A stretch of DNA of 64,000 bases from Cytophagales bacterium. GTDB lineage: Bacteria > Bacteroidota > Bacteroidia > Cytophagales > Cyclobacteriaceae. The stretch covers positions 1 to 64,000 of the forward strand of contig JAKSDQ010000071.1 of NCBI GenBank assembly GCA_022360015.1, read 5' to 3'. Positions 54,071-61,894 of this stretch are shown in pieces; the stretch's first letter is position 1, and each line of letters starts with the position of its first letter. The notes below the pieces were generated by a model. The model ran no database searches. It saw only the letters and a list, made by a program, of their open reading frames with translations, and was not told the DNA's origin. A program made the position numbers and the translations under genes.

Positions 54071-54205
54071 ATAATCAAATCTAATATGGATAACATAAAT
54101 GTAGCAATTTCATAAAACTAATTAAAATTGCCTGATCAACTGGATTTTTTTTATTACACAACGAGCCATTCCAGGCCGAAATTGTAGTAAAAAACACTAT
54201 TTTAA

Positions 54206-54691
54206 TCAAATGAAAAAACGGCTCAGCCAGGAGTCACCTGCCGGTATCAACCAGTTTTGTTCAAATTCTTCGATGTTTGTGACAAGGTTGTTAAAAGTAA
54301 GCGTATCACTGTTAATTTTGCCTTCGGCAATTTTTTGCTTCAGGTCTATTTTGTTTTCAATAAATACCTCACTGTTGACTATAAAAGCAATTTTGGTGCG
54401 GTTAAACCAATCTATTCCTAGTTGCCTCCCTAGTTCGGTTATGAAATGTACCGAGCTGTCAATGGAGCAACCTGAAGCTGCATGATGGTTTTCATCCACG
54501 GAAATCACTAAAAACCGATGATGTAACAAAGTTCTTGAACACTTGAGCCCCTCACCATGCGCCGACCACTGCTCCAGAAATTGTTGCGTGTGGTCTTCAA
54601 CCAGTTTTATCTCCGCAGGGCTTAAAGTTCTATCTGCCTGATAAATCCAGACCCGGGAATCCCTGGGCATTTCTTCAAATAGTACAAACAT
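54206..54691 (-). CDS. Conserved Bacteroidota protein, function unknown
   Basis: A 161-residue soluble protein. The conserved elements are SRVWIYQADRTLS at the start, the central HRFLVISVDENHHAASGCSI, and DSSVHFITELGRQLGIDWFN. Databases often label this family ABC transporter ATPase, but no Walker A, signature or Walker B motif is present, so that label is wrong. Function unknown. The start at 54691 or at the internal Met of MPRDSRVW (54670) is undecided. Single gene. Confidence 0.8.
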   Translation of the reverse strand: MFVLFEEMPRDSRVWIYQADRTLSPAEIKLVEDHTQQFLEQWSAHGEGLKCSRTLLHHRFLVISVDENHHAASGCSIDSSVHFITELGRQLGIDWFNRTKIAFIVNSEVFIENKIDLKQKIAEGKINSDTLTFNNLVTNIEEFEQNWLIPAGDSWLSRFFI

Positions 54692-55098
54692 ATCTTCTCA
54701 ATCAAATCCGTCTGATAACGGGTTTCAGTTAGACAAAAAGCCAAATCTGCCACACTTGGGCAGCGTTTTGGTCAGTCAATTACAAATTTATACTTTTACC
54801 TCATATTTTACGGTAAATAGTTTTGAAATTATCTGCCGGCTTTATCCGTTTTAACGCAAAAAAAAAGGAAGGGTTAATAGAAAATGCCTTAATCAACAAA
54901 ATGACGCCCAATGGCACCGGCGTCCCGTGGCTGTTGCACAACGTTTTCGACAAAATTCTTGGTGTCTCTCCGTGTCTTTGTGCCTCTGTGGTTAACCCTT
55001 GTTCACCACAGAGGCACAAAGACACAAAGAGATACAGAGGCTTCAGTTGGTGAGACGTGTACACAGGGAGGTAAGGTGGTGGTGGAGTTTTTGGATTT
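54692..55098. other. Intergenic region with hairpin repeat C
   Basis: About 405 nt with no credible gene. A/T-rich flanks enclose repeat copy C (54933-55046), which is G/C-richer than its surroundings. The frames that cross it follow the palindrome and lack homology. Confidence 0.6.
54933..55046. repeat. Dispersed hairpin repeat, copy C
   Basis: Perfect 20-bp arms at 54972-54991 (GTGTCTTTGTGCCTCTGTGG) and 55006-55025 with a 14-nt spacer. The 64 nt from 54933 to 54996 match copy D (57761-57824) at 60 of 64 positions, including the unpaired 5' part AACGTTTTCGAC, so the copies share ancestry beyond the hairpin. Confidence 0.88.
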
Positions 55099-55896
55099 TT
55101 ACAACCCTTCGGACTTAGCAATTAGCTCAGCGAGGTCCAGCACTTTCACCTTATCTTCTTTTTCTTTATTTTTCACGCCGTCAGACATCATCGTCATACA
55201 AAATGGGCAGGCGGCAGCAATGATGTCGGCCCCAGTGGCCAGTGCTTCTTCGGTGCGTTCGATATTGATTTCCTTTTTGCCGTTTTCAGCATCCTTAAAC
55301 ATCTGTGCCCCACCGGCGCCACAGCAAAGCCCTTTTGTACGGCAGCGCTTCATTTCCACCAATTCGGCATCCAGTGCCTGCAATACCTGACGTGGGGCCT
55401 CATAGATATTGTTGGCCCTGCCCAAATAACAGGAGTCATGATACGTGATTTTTTTCCCTTTAAAGGAACCACCGCCTTTAAGGGTTACTTTACCTTCATG
55501 AATGAGTTGTTGTAAAAAGGTGGAATGATGGATCACCTCATAGTTTCCTCCCAATTCAGGGTACTCATTTTTCAGCGTATTAAAACAGTGTGGACAGGCG
55601 GTAACAATTTTTTTTATTTCGTAACCATTTAAAACCCGGATGTTGGCCATTGCCTGCATTTGAAAAAGGAATTCATTGCCGGCACGCCGCGCCGGGTCAC
55701 CTGTGCAGGTTTCTTCAGGCCCCAGAACTGCAAAGCTGGTGCCGGTCTTTTTTAATATTTTAATAAAAGCCTTGGTTACACTCTTATACCTGTCGTCATA
55801 TGAACCGGCACACCCTACCCAAAACAGGATTTCCGGAACCTCCCCCCTGGCCAACATGTCAGCCATTGTAGGTATCTGATAACTGGACTCGCTCAT
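55099..55896 (-). CDS. (Fe-S)-binding protein, CCG domain pair
   Basis: A 265-residue protein with two cysteine-rich CCG domains of the heterodisulfide-reductase HdrB/GlpC/LutA type: CPHCFNTLKNEYPE in the middle and KGLCCGAGGAQMF with CPFCMTMMSDG at the end. These bind non-cubane or 4Fe-4S clusters at thiol-active sites. It lies 42 nt downstream of a membrane Fe-S/cytochrome-like subunit, giving a two-gene unit that would pass electrons between a soluble donor and the quinone pool. Substrate unknown. Confidence 0.9.
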   Translation of the reverse strand: MSESSYQIPTMADMLARGEVPEILFWVGCAGSYDDRYKSVTKAFIKILKKTGTSFAVLGPEETCTGDPARRAGNEFLFQMQAMANIRVLNGYEIKKIVTACPHCFNTLKNEYPELGGNYEVIHHSTFLQQLIHEGKVTLKGGGSFKGKKITYHDSCYLGRANNIYEAPRQVLQALDAELVEMKRCRTKGLCCGAGGAQMFKDAENGKKEINIERTEEALATGADIIAAACPFCMTMMSDGVKNKEKEDKVKVLDLAELIAKSEGL

Positions 55897-55938
55897 ATAT
55901 ATATGCTTTTGTATACTTTAAATCGTTTTAAATAATAG

Positions 55939-57285
55939 CTATTCGGATTTAGGGTTTTGTTTTAATTCCTCTGACCAGTTAAACCTGTCGGTAGGGGCAA
56001 ACTTCCAGGGTGAAAAGCTGGTCTCTATATTGGAAAACATGGCATTCCATGAGGCAGGGGAACCAGACTCTTCCATCGCAACGTATCTTCGAAGCTGCAG
56101 AATGATTGACAGCGGATCGATGTTAACCGGGCAGGCTTCTACGCAGGCATTGCAGGAGGTGCAGGCATTGATCTCTTCTTTAGAGATGTAGTCACCCAGT
56201 AACGATTTCCCGTCTTCCAATCCCTTACCACCTTTGGAAAGACTTTGACCAACCTCTTCCAACCTGTCCCTGGTGTCCATCATGATTTTTCTGGGAGACA
56301 ATTTTTTACCCGTCATACTAGCCGGACAATTGCTGGTACACCTTCCACATTCAGTGCAGGCATAAGCATTCATCAGGTTTACCCAGTTTAGATCATTTAC
56401 ATCCTTAGCCCCAAAACGACCGATTTCATCGGGATTGGCCGGCGTCGCGTGACCATCTTCGGCAGGCATGCCCAACATGGTTTTTACCTCATTGGTAACC
56501 ACAGGCATGTTTTCAATTTTACCAGGTGCTTCCAAATTGCCATACCAGGTATTGGGAAAAGCCAAAAATATGTGCAAATGCTTGGAGTAAGTCACATAAA
56601 TGGCAAAAGCAAAGATACCTGTAATATGAAACCACCAGGCAAACCGCTCGGTCATTATCAAACCCTGATCACTTAACCCCTCAAACAGCGGTATTAAAAT
56701 ACTGCTGAAGAAAAAACTGCCGGTAGCTGTATAGTGCATATGGCCTCTGGCCTGCAAAATCTGATCAGTGGCATTCATGGTGAGAATGGCCAGCATTAAT
56801 ACAATTTCAATGATCAGGATCAGATTGGCATCCAGTTTGGGCCAGGAGGTCATTTCAAGACCCGAAAACCGGTTTACGTTAAGGATATTTCTGCGTATCA
56901 GAAAAACAACACACGAAAACAAAACACCCACAGCCAGGAATTCAAAAAAGTTAATACAAACCGTATAGAAATCCCCTAAAAAAGGGGCAAACAACCGATG
57001 AGTCCCAAAAAGGCCATCCAGTATAAACTCCAGAACCTCGAGGTTGATAATCAGAAAACCGACATAAATCAATAAATGAAGCAAAGCGGGTATTACATTT
57101 TTAAACATCTTCCTCTGGCCAAAGGCAATCAGCAACATGGCTTTCCATCGTTCGGGGGATTTATCCGATCGATTGATGGGCCTTCCCATTAAGATGTTTT
57201 TGCGAATTTGCCTTATTCTTTTACTGAGAAAATAACCAGCCAGAATCAAGACCAGAACAAAGGCAATTTGGGATATATACTGCAT
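55939..57285 (-). CDS. Membrane-bound 4Fe-4S oxidoreductase subunit
   Basis: A 448-residue protein: N-terminal part with about six membrane segments (residues 6-250) resembling nitrate-reductase gamma/HdrE-type heme-binding subunits, with histidines in HLLIYVGFL, RGHMHYTATG and TYSKHLHIFL. C-terminal cytoplasmic part carries two 4Fe-4S motifs, CTECGRCTSNCP and CTSCNACVEACP. It is the electron-carrying partner of the CCG protein downstream, together a HdrDE-like or ETF:quinone-type module (inference). Confidence 0.9.
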   Translation of the reverse strand: MQYISQIAFVLVLILAGYFLSKRIRQIRKNILMGRPINRSDKSPERWKAMLLIAFGQRKMFKNVIPALLHLLIYVGFLIINLEVLEFILDGLFGTHRLFAPFLGDFYTVCINFFEFLAVGVLFSCVVFLIRRNILNVNRFSGLEMTSWPKLDANLILIIEIVLMLAILTMNATDQILQARGHMHYTATGSFFFSSILIPLFEGLSDQGLIMTERFAWWFHITGIFAFAIYVTYSKHLHIFLAFPNTWYGNLEAPGKIENMPVVTNEVKTMLGMPAEDGHATPANPDEIGRFGAKDVNDLNWVNLMNAYACTECGRCTSNCPASMTGKKLSPRKIMMDTRDRLEEVGQSLSKGGKGLEDGKSLLGDYISKEEINACTSCNACVEACPVNIDPLSIILQLRRYVAMEESGSPASWNAMFSNIETSFSPWKFAPTDRFNWSEELKQNPKSE

Positions 57286-57338
57286 TTTATGTCGTTTAAA
57301 AAGCTTTCAATCAATATTAAAAATTATTTATTAAAATA

Positions 57339-57369
57339 TTTGTAGCAATTTCAAAATTATTTAGCTTTG
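57339..57369 (+). promoter_or_regulatory. Promoter of tRNA-Phe
   Basis: TTTG (57339-57342), exactly 19 nt, then TAGCTTTG (57362-57369), a full match to the Bacteroidota consensus. The predicted start near 57376 is 7 nt before the mature tRNA. Confidence 0.75.
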
Positions 57370-57382
57370 CACCCACTTCGGC

Positions 57383-57455
57383 GGTGCTGTAGCTCAGTTG
57401 GTAGAGCATCGGACTGAAAATCCGTGAGTCGGTGGTTCGAGTCCACTCAGCACCA
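57383..57455 (+). tRNA. tRNA-Phe (GAA)
   Basis: Cloverleaf with acceptor stem GGTGCTG/CAGCACC, D-arm TAGCTCAGTTGGTAGAGC, anticodon stem CGGA/TCCG with loop containing GAA, and T-arm GGTGGTTCGAGTCCACT. The discriminator is A and the CCA end is encoded at 57456-57458. It has its own promoter and terminator. Confidence 0.96.
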
Positions 57456-57463
57456 CCATTGTT

Positions 57464-57496
57464 AAAGCCCACGCTCTTGAGCAGGGCTTTTTTTTT
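57464..57496 (+). terminator. Terminator after tRNA-Phe
   Basis: AAAGCCC (57464-57470) pairs with GGGCTTT (57484-57490), 13-nt loop, and a run of nine T. It starts 6 nt after the encoded CCA. Confidence 0.88.
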
Positions 57497-57587
57497 ACGC
57501 CAAATTTAAGGGATTTAATTAAAATATAGTATGCATGCATACCATATAAATGCTATTTATAATTAATCTTAATAGATCTGGAAAATG

Positions 57588-57983
57588 GGGTTGTCCAATA
57601 AGTATGACGTTTCGACGCGCAACCAAATTTTATTGGCTTCAACGACCGGCACACCCCCTGTACCCCCTCGAGGGTATAGCCGTCAGCCTAAATCCATTTA
57701 ACTATTTGACATCCAATTATTTAAACACAAAAACAATGAACACCACAAGCGGACGTGGCGGTTGCATAACGTTTTCGACAAAATTCTTGGTGTCTCTCCG
57801 TGTCTTGGTGCCTCCTTGGTTAACCATTTTTCACCACGGAGGCACAAAGAGACACAGAGGGTTTTGCTTATAAAATATAAAATTCAATAAACTGATGGCT
57901 ATGCCCTCAAGGGGGGAGTTAAGCCATGCTGAGCCAAATAAAATTCGCTGTTTCCCGACCAGATCAAGCTTATTGGACAGCCC
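57588..57983. mobile_element. IS-like element without transposase (MITE or solo remnant)
   Basis: About 396 bp bounded by terminal inverted repeats GGGTTGTCCAATAAG (57588-57602) and CTTATTGGACAGCCC (57969-57983), 14 of 15 matching. A second inner pair, 57663-57686 and 57892-57915, matches 21 of 24, so the arms are about 95 bp each. The 205-nt middle holds hairpin repeat D and no transposase frame. The arms look like the two ends of an insertion sequence whose centre was lost. No target-site duplication is evident. Confidence 0.55.
57761..57861. repeat. Dispersed hairpin repeat, copy D
   Basis: Inside the IS-like element. The 64 nt at 57761-57824 match copy C at 60 of 64 positions. The inverted arms are imperfect: GTGTCTTGGTGCCTCCTTGG (57800-57819) against CCACGGAGGCACAAAGAGAC (57833-57852). 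Confidence 0.85.
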
Positions 57984-57997
57984 TATGCTATGACCGC

Positions 57998-58024
57998 AAA
58001 AAAAACCGGAGCGCCAGCTCCGGT
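57998..58024 (-). terminator. Terminator after clpB
   Basis: Minus-strand stem ACCGGAGC/GCTCCGGT (58024-58017 with 58012-58005), 4-nt loop, then a run of at least seven T. It lies 45 nt past the clpB stop and just outside the IS-like element. Confidence 0.9.
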
Positions 58025-58068
58025 AAACAATAAACTCAAAACTAATTCAACCTTAAAACCTTATAGCT

Positions 58069-60687
58069 TTAATCATTCAATGCAACACGATCCAGATTAT
58101 CAAATACGATTTTTTTGTTCTCATCCAGTGTTATGCCAACTACTGAATCCTGATGGACATTGCCTGCCAAAATCTCCTTGGACAACTCGTTTAAAATTAT
58201 CTTTTGCAATACGCGTTTCAATGGCCTCGCACCAAATTGCGGATCAAAACCGATTTCGGCCAGGTAGTTCAATACATCTTCACTGGCATCTATCGTTACG
58301 CCCCCTTCTTTTAACCTGCTCTGCACCAGCTTAAACTGAATATCCACGATTTTACGTACATCGGCCCTGGACAGAGGTCTGAACATAATCGTTTCATCGA
58401 TCCTGTTAAGAAACTCGGGGCGCACTGATTTCTTCAGCAGTTCAAAAACCAGATTTTTGGTTTCCTCCAGCACCATATCTTCATTACTATCATCGAGCTT
58501 TTCAAAATTCTCCTGGATAATGTGTGAACCTATATTGGTAGTCATAATGATGATGGTGTTTTTAAAGTTCGCCACCCGGCCTTTATTATCCGTAAGCCGG
58601 CCATCGTCCAAAACCTGAAGCAGAATATTGAAAACATCGGGATGGGCCTTTTCTATCTCGTCCAGCAGAATCACGGAGTAAGGTTTCCTGCGTACCGCTT
58701 CAGTCAACTGGCCTCCCTCGTCATAACCTACATAACCGGGAGGGGCACCGATCAACCTGCTGACCGCATGTCTTTCCTGATACTCGGACATATCGATCCG
58801 TACCATGGCATTTTCATCGTTAAATAGAAACTCAGCCAGCGATTTAGCGAGTTCAGTTTTACCAACACCTGTAGTACCGAGAAAAATAAAAGAACCGATG
58901 GGCCTTTTCGGATCCTGCAGCCCGGCACGGCTTCGTCGCACAGCGTCGGATAAAGCAAGGATCGCCTCTCCCTGACCCGCTACCCGATTGCCCAACTCTT
59001 TTTCCAGATTCAGCAACTTTTCGCGGTCACTTTGAAGCATCTTGGAGACCGGTATACCGGTCCATTTGGCCACTACTTCGGCTATATCCTCTGATTCGAC
59101 CACTTCTTTGATCAATGAACTCTCTCCCTGCATTTCTGCCATTTTGCCTTTCAGTTGCTCCAGCTTGTTTTCGCTTTCAAGCAGCTTGCCATACCTGATC
59201 TCAGCCACCCTGCCAAAATCCCCGTTTCTTTCAGCCTGTTCAGCCTCTATCTTCAGTTTATCTATGTTTTCCTTCTCCTGCCGGATGCCCTGTATCACTT
59301 CCTTTTCGTTTTCCCATTTGGCTTTCAGATCATTTCGCTGTTCCACCAGTTCAGCGATTGCTTTGCTTAACTTGTTTTCTTTTTCTTTATCCTTTTCTCT
59401 TCTGATAGCCTCTCTTTCAATCTCCAGTTGCATGATTTTGCGTTGCAGTTCATCCAACTCCTGAGGCAACGAGTCGATTTCAAGCCTCAATTTTGAGGCG
59501 GCTTCATCCATCAGGTCAATGGCCTTGTCCGGCAAATACCGGTCTGAGATATATCGGTTGGATAATTCTACCGCGGCAATAATCGCCCCATCTTTAATTT
59601 GTACCCCATGGTGCAGCTCATATTTTTCCTTGATCCCCCTCAGAATAGAGATGGCGTCCTGTACATTGGGTTCTCCTACATTTACCGTCTGGAAGCGGCG
59701 CTCCAATGCCTTGTCTTTTTCAATGTATTTCTGATATTCCTTCAAGGTTGTGGCACCAATGGCATGCAATTCCCCCCGCGCCAGCGCCGGCTTTAACAGG
59801 TTGGCAGCATCCATAGCCCCTTCACCTCCGGCCCCGGCACCAATCAAGGTATGGATTTCATCTATAAACATGATAATCTCCCCGTCCGAATCAGTTACCT
59901 CTTTGATAACCGCCTTCAGCCGCTCTTCAAATTCCCCTTTATACTTGGCTCCGGCTACGAGTAATCCCATATCAAGCGATATAATGGACTTGGTTTTCAG
60001 GTTTTCGGGTACATCACCGTCCACAATCCTCTGGGCCATACCTTCCACAATAGCCGTTTTACCTACTCCCGGCTCTCCAACCAGCATGGGGTTGTTTTTG
60101 GTTCTGCGCGATAAAATCTGCAAAACCCTTCTGATCTCTTCATCACGCCCAATAACAGGGTCTATCTTCCCGGCTTTAGCCAACGCATTTAAGTTCTTGG
60201 AATACCTTTCCAGCGACTTATATTTTGATTCTGCGTTTTGATCTTTCACCGTATTTCCTCCTCTTAATTCTTCGACAGCGAGTTTTAATTCTTTTTCACT
60301 AAATCCCAGATCCTTCAGCAAGGTGGCCACCTTATCTTGGCCGGCCAACAATCCTAACAGGATGTGTTCAATGGCTACGTATTCATCTTTAAAATCTTTT
60401 AAATACTGACTCGCCTTGGTGAGCACGGCATGCGCATCATTTGATAAATAGGGTTGTTGTCCACTGACCTTCGGATAAGTACCGATTACTTCGTCCAGCT
60501 TTGTGTTTAACTGGTTTTGGTTGACATTCAGCTTTTTGATCAAAAATGAAATAACATTTTCATCTGACAAAAGCAAAGCCTTCAACAAATGACCGGTTTC
60601 TATCACCTGCTGTCCCAGGGATCCGGCAAGTTCAGCAGCCTTTTGGATGGCTTCCTGCGATTTTATCGTGTAGTTATTAAAGTTCAT
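58069..60687 (-). CDS. clpB: ATP-dependent disaggregase ClpB
   Basis: An 872-residue Hsp100 protein, usual length, which with DnaK rescues aggregated proteins. N-terminal Clp domain residues 1-145 (MNFNNYTIKSQEAIQKAAEL). First AAA domain Walker A GEPGVGKT at 204-211, then the coiled-coil middle domain about 400-525 (long heptads of Leu/Glu/Lys), second Walker A GTTGVGKT at 604-611 and the C-terminal domain. No CIRCE site is present upstream; instead a different 10-bp inverted repeat lies 84-114 nt before the ATG. Confidence 0.98.
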   Translation of the reverse strand: MNFNNYTIKSQEAIQKAAELAGSLGQQVIETGHLLKALLLSDENVISFLIKKLNVNQNQLNTKLDEVIGTYPKVSGQQPYLSNDAHAVLTKASQYLKDFKDEYVAIEHILLGLLAGQDKVATLLKDLGFSEKELKLAVEELRGGNTVKDQNAESKYKSLERYSKNLNALAKAGKIDPVIGRDEEIRRVLQILSRRTKNNPMLVGEPGVGKTAIVEGMAQRIVDGDVPENLKTKSIISLDMGLLVAGAKYKGEFEERLKAVIKEVTDSDGEIIMFIDEIHTLIGAGAGGEGAMDAANLLKPALARGELHAIGATTLKEYQKYIEKDKALERRFQTVNVGEPNVQDAISILRGIKEKYELHHGVQIKDGAIIAAVELSNRYISDRYLPDKAIDLMDEAASKLRLEIDSLPQELDELQRKIMQLEIEREAIRREKDKEKENKLSKAIAELVEQRNDLKAKWENEKEVIQGIRQEKENIDKLKIEAEQAERNGDFGRVAEIRYGKLLESENKLEQLKGKMAEMQGESSLIKEVVESEDIAEVVAKWTGIPVSKMLQSDREKLLNLEKELGNRVAGQGEAILALSDAVRRSRAGLQDPKRPIGSFIFLGTTGVGKTELAKSLAEFLFNDENAMVRIDMSEYQERHAVSRLIGAPPGYVGYDEGGQLTEAVRRKPYSVILLDEIEKAHPDVFNILLQVLDDGRLTDNKGRVANFKNTIIIMTTNIGSHIIQENFEKLDDSNEDMVLEETKNLVFELLKKSVRPEFLNRIDETIMFRPLSRADVRKIVDIQFKLVQSRLKEGGVTIDASEDVLNYLAEIGFDPQFGARPLKRVLQKIILNELSKEILAGNVHQDSVVGITLDENKKIVFDNLDRVALND

Positions 60688-60770
60688 GTGAATTATAGTG
60701 TTTTAAATCATCATGAACCCACATATCAAATAATGAACCACCCTTGATTCGATAAAAAAAATGTGAAAAG

Positions 60771-60801
60771 TTGTCATGAAAATTGCATTTATTCATGACA
60801 A
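60771..60801. promoter_or_regulatory. Inverted repeat upstream of clpB
   Basis: TTGTCATGAA (60771-60780) and TTCATGACAA (60792-60801), perfect 10-bp arms, 11-nt spacer. On the minus strand it is followed by an interrupted T-run (CTTTTCACATTTTTTTT), so it is either a regulatory operator of clpB or a weak terminator of the gene at 60853-61491. It differs from CIRCE and HAIR. Confidence 0.55.
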
Positions 60802-60852
60802 AAGCGACATTATGACCGGATTAGTTGAAGTATTCGGAGGTTCAATGCCAGG

Positions 60853-61491
60853 TTAACGATCGCCGTCCCTCTTGCATTGGGAAAGGGCATTGTAGTAGGC
60901 AATCACCTTAATCCGGCTGTAGGTATCTTTGAGTATGATGTGCTTCTCTTTTATGTAGCCTTTCACCTCCTGACCATATTTTTTCATCAATGAAGCCATT
61001 CTTTTTTTATTCAGCAGCCGAAGTTTGGTTATTTTCTCTCCATCGTAGAGATAATAAACGTAATAACCTTCATCATAAGGGTCCATAAAGTTATTGCGGT
61101 TTCCCATGAAAGCCTCTACCTTTGTTGCCAGACTGGTTTGTTCTTTTCTTAAAACAATAAGATCACCCCTCAGTACTACCTCAAACAGGTTGGCACTCTG
61201 ATTAGACCTGGGTGTTCTGTAGGGCAACGAAATAAAGAACCGGGGTTTGCCGTATTTTTCGTCGAAAAGTTGAATGTGTTTTACTTTAAAGGCGGGAAAA
61301 GTCTTGATGCTACCCGATTGCCTCACAAGCAGTAAACCTAACTCCATGTCCAGATGCAATTCTCCGAATGCAGCGGTTTGATTAGTAAAAATGACCGTGC
61401 CTTCATGCCAGGTCAGGTCTTTTCTTAAAGCGGCTTTACTGTTTAGCCAAAAAACACAAAATAAAATTAAAAAAAAACTAGTTCGTTCCAT
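60853..61491 (-). CDS. Secreted protein of unknown function
   Basis: A 212-residue exported protein: signal peptide residues 1-20 (ILFCVFWLNSKAA). The rest is a mixed alpha-beta domain with WHEGTVIFTNQTAAFGELHL, a possible beta-barrel-like start, and a basic helical C-terminus (KKRMASLMKKYGQEVKG) resembling the regulator-type DUF4369/YARHG-like small secreted proteins of Bacteroidota. No confident family. It reads towards clpB with a 165-nt gap. Confidence 0.7.
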   Translation of the reverse strand: MERTSFFLILFCVFWLNSKAALRKDLTWHEGTVIFTNQTAAFGELHLDMELGLLLVRQSGSIKTFPAFKVKHIQLFDEKYGKPRFFISLPYRTPRSNQSANLFEVVLRGDLIVLRKEQTSLATKVEAFMGNRNNFMDPYDEGYYVYYLYDGEKITKLRLLNKKRMASLMKKYGQEVKGYIKEKHIILKDTYSRIKVIAYYNALSQCKRDGDR

Positions 61492-61894
61492 CCATACTGA
61501 TATTTAGTTGTTACAAAATTCCGGGTCGAATTTATTTTGAATTGCGATGGGATTCAATTTCATTTTAGGCGGAAAATCAAAGGAGTAATGAAACGTCAAA
61601 TCATGTATAATTAGCTACCGGATTAACACAAAAACCATTAAATATGTTGTTCACATAACATTTCCCTGCGGGTAGTTCCTTCCGTTAAAAATTAGCTGCA
61701 ACAGGCCAAAAAAATAGCTGGAATAGTAAAAATTGAAAGAAGCTGTTGAAGCGGTTCGGTTCTGTCCTGTCTCCGGGTGAATTGAACCCCGCATTAATTT
61801 CACTGGTAAGGTTTGTGCCCATTCTTACACTTCCTGCCGTGTATGCCATTTAAACTTTCAGAATAGAACATATGGGCAATACTTTGTGGTGATA
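61492..61894. other. Intergenic region
   Basis: About 400 nt. A minus-strand frame of 54 codons (ATG 61849 to stop 61685, MAYTAGSVRMGTNLTSEINA...) has a stop just before its ATG and no recognised relative, so it is not called as a gene. No RNA fold, terminator or promoter was recognised. Confidence 0.4.

Noticed and set aside
54801-55121. Minus-strand 106-codon frame over repeat C
   Set aside because: The AQRHGETPR- and LCLCGEQGLT-like peptides come from the palindrome, not a protein family.
29413-57861. CRISPR array made from the GTGTCTT repeats
   Set aside because: Copies lie kilobases apart, form palindromic hairpins, are not regularly spaced and have no cas genes.
57550-57873. 107-codon frame through the IS-like element
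   Set aside because: It crosses the terminal inverted repeat and hairpin D; peptides such as SPCLCASVV-like strings are typical translations of this hairpin repeat, also seen in copy C.
61685-61849. 54-codon minus-strand frame downstream of the GT-C gene
   Set aside because: A stop codon immediately precedes the ATG, no recognisable family and no promoter; kept only as a note in the intergenic entry.
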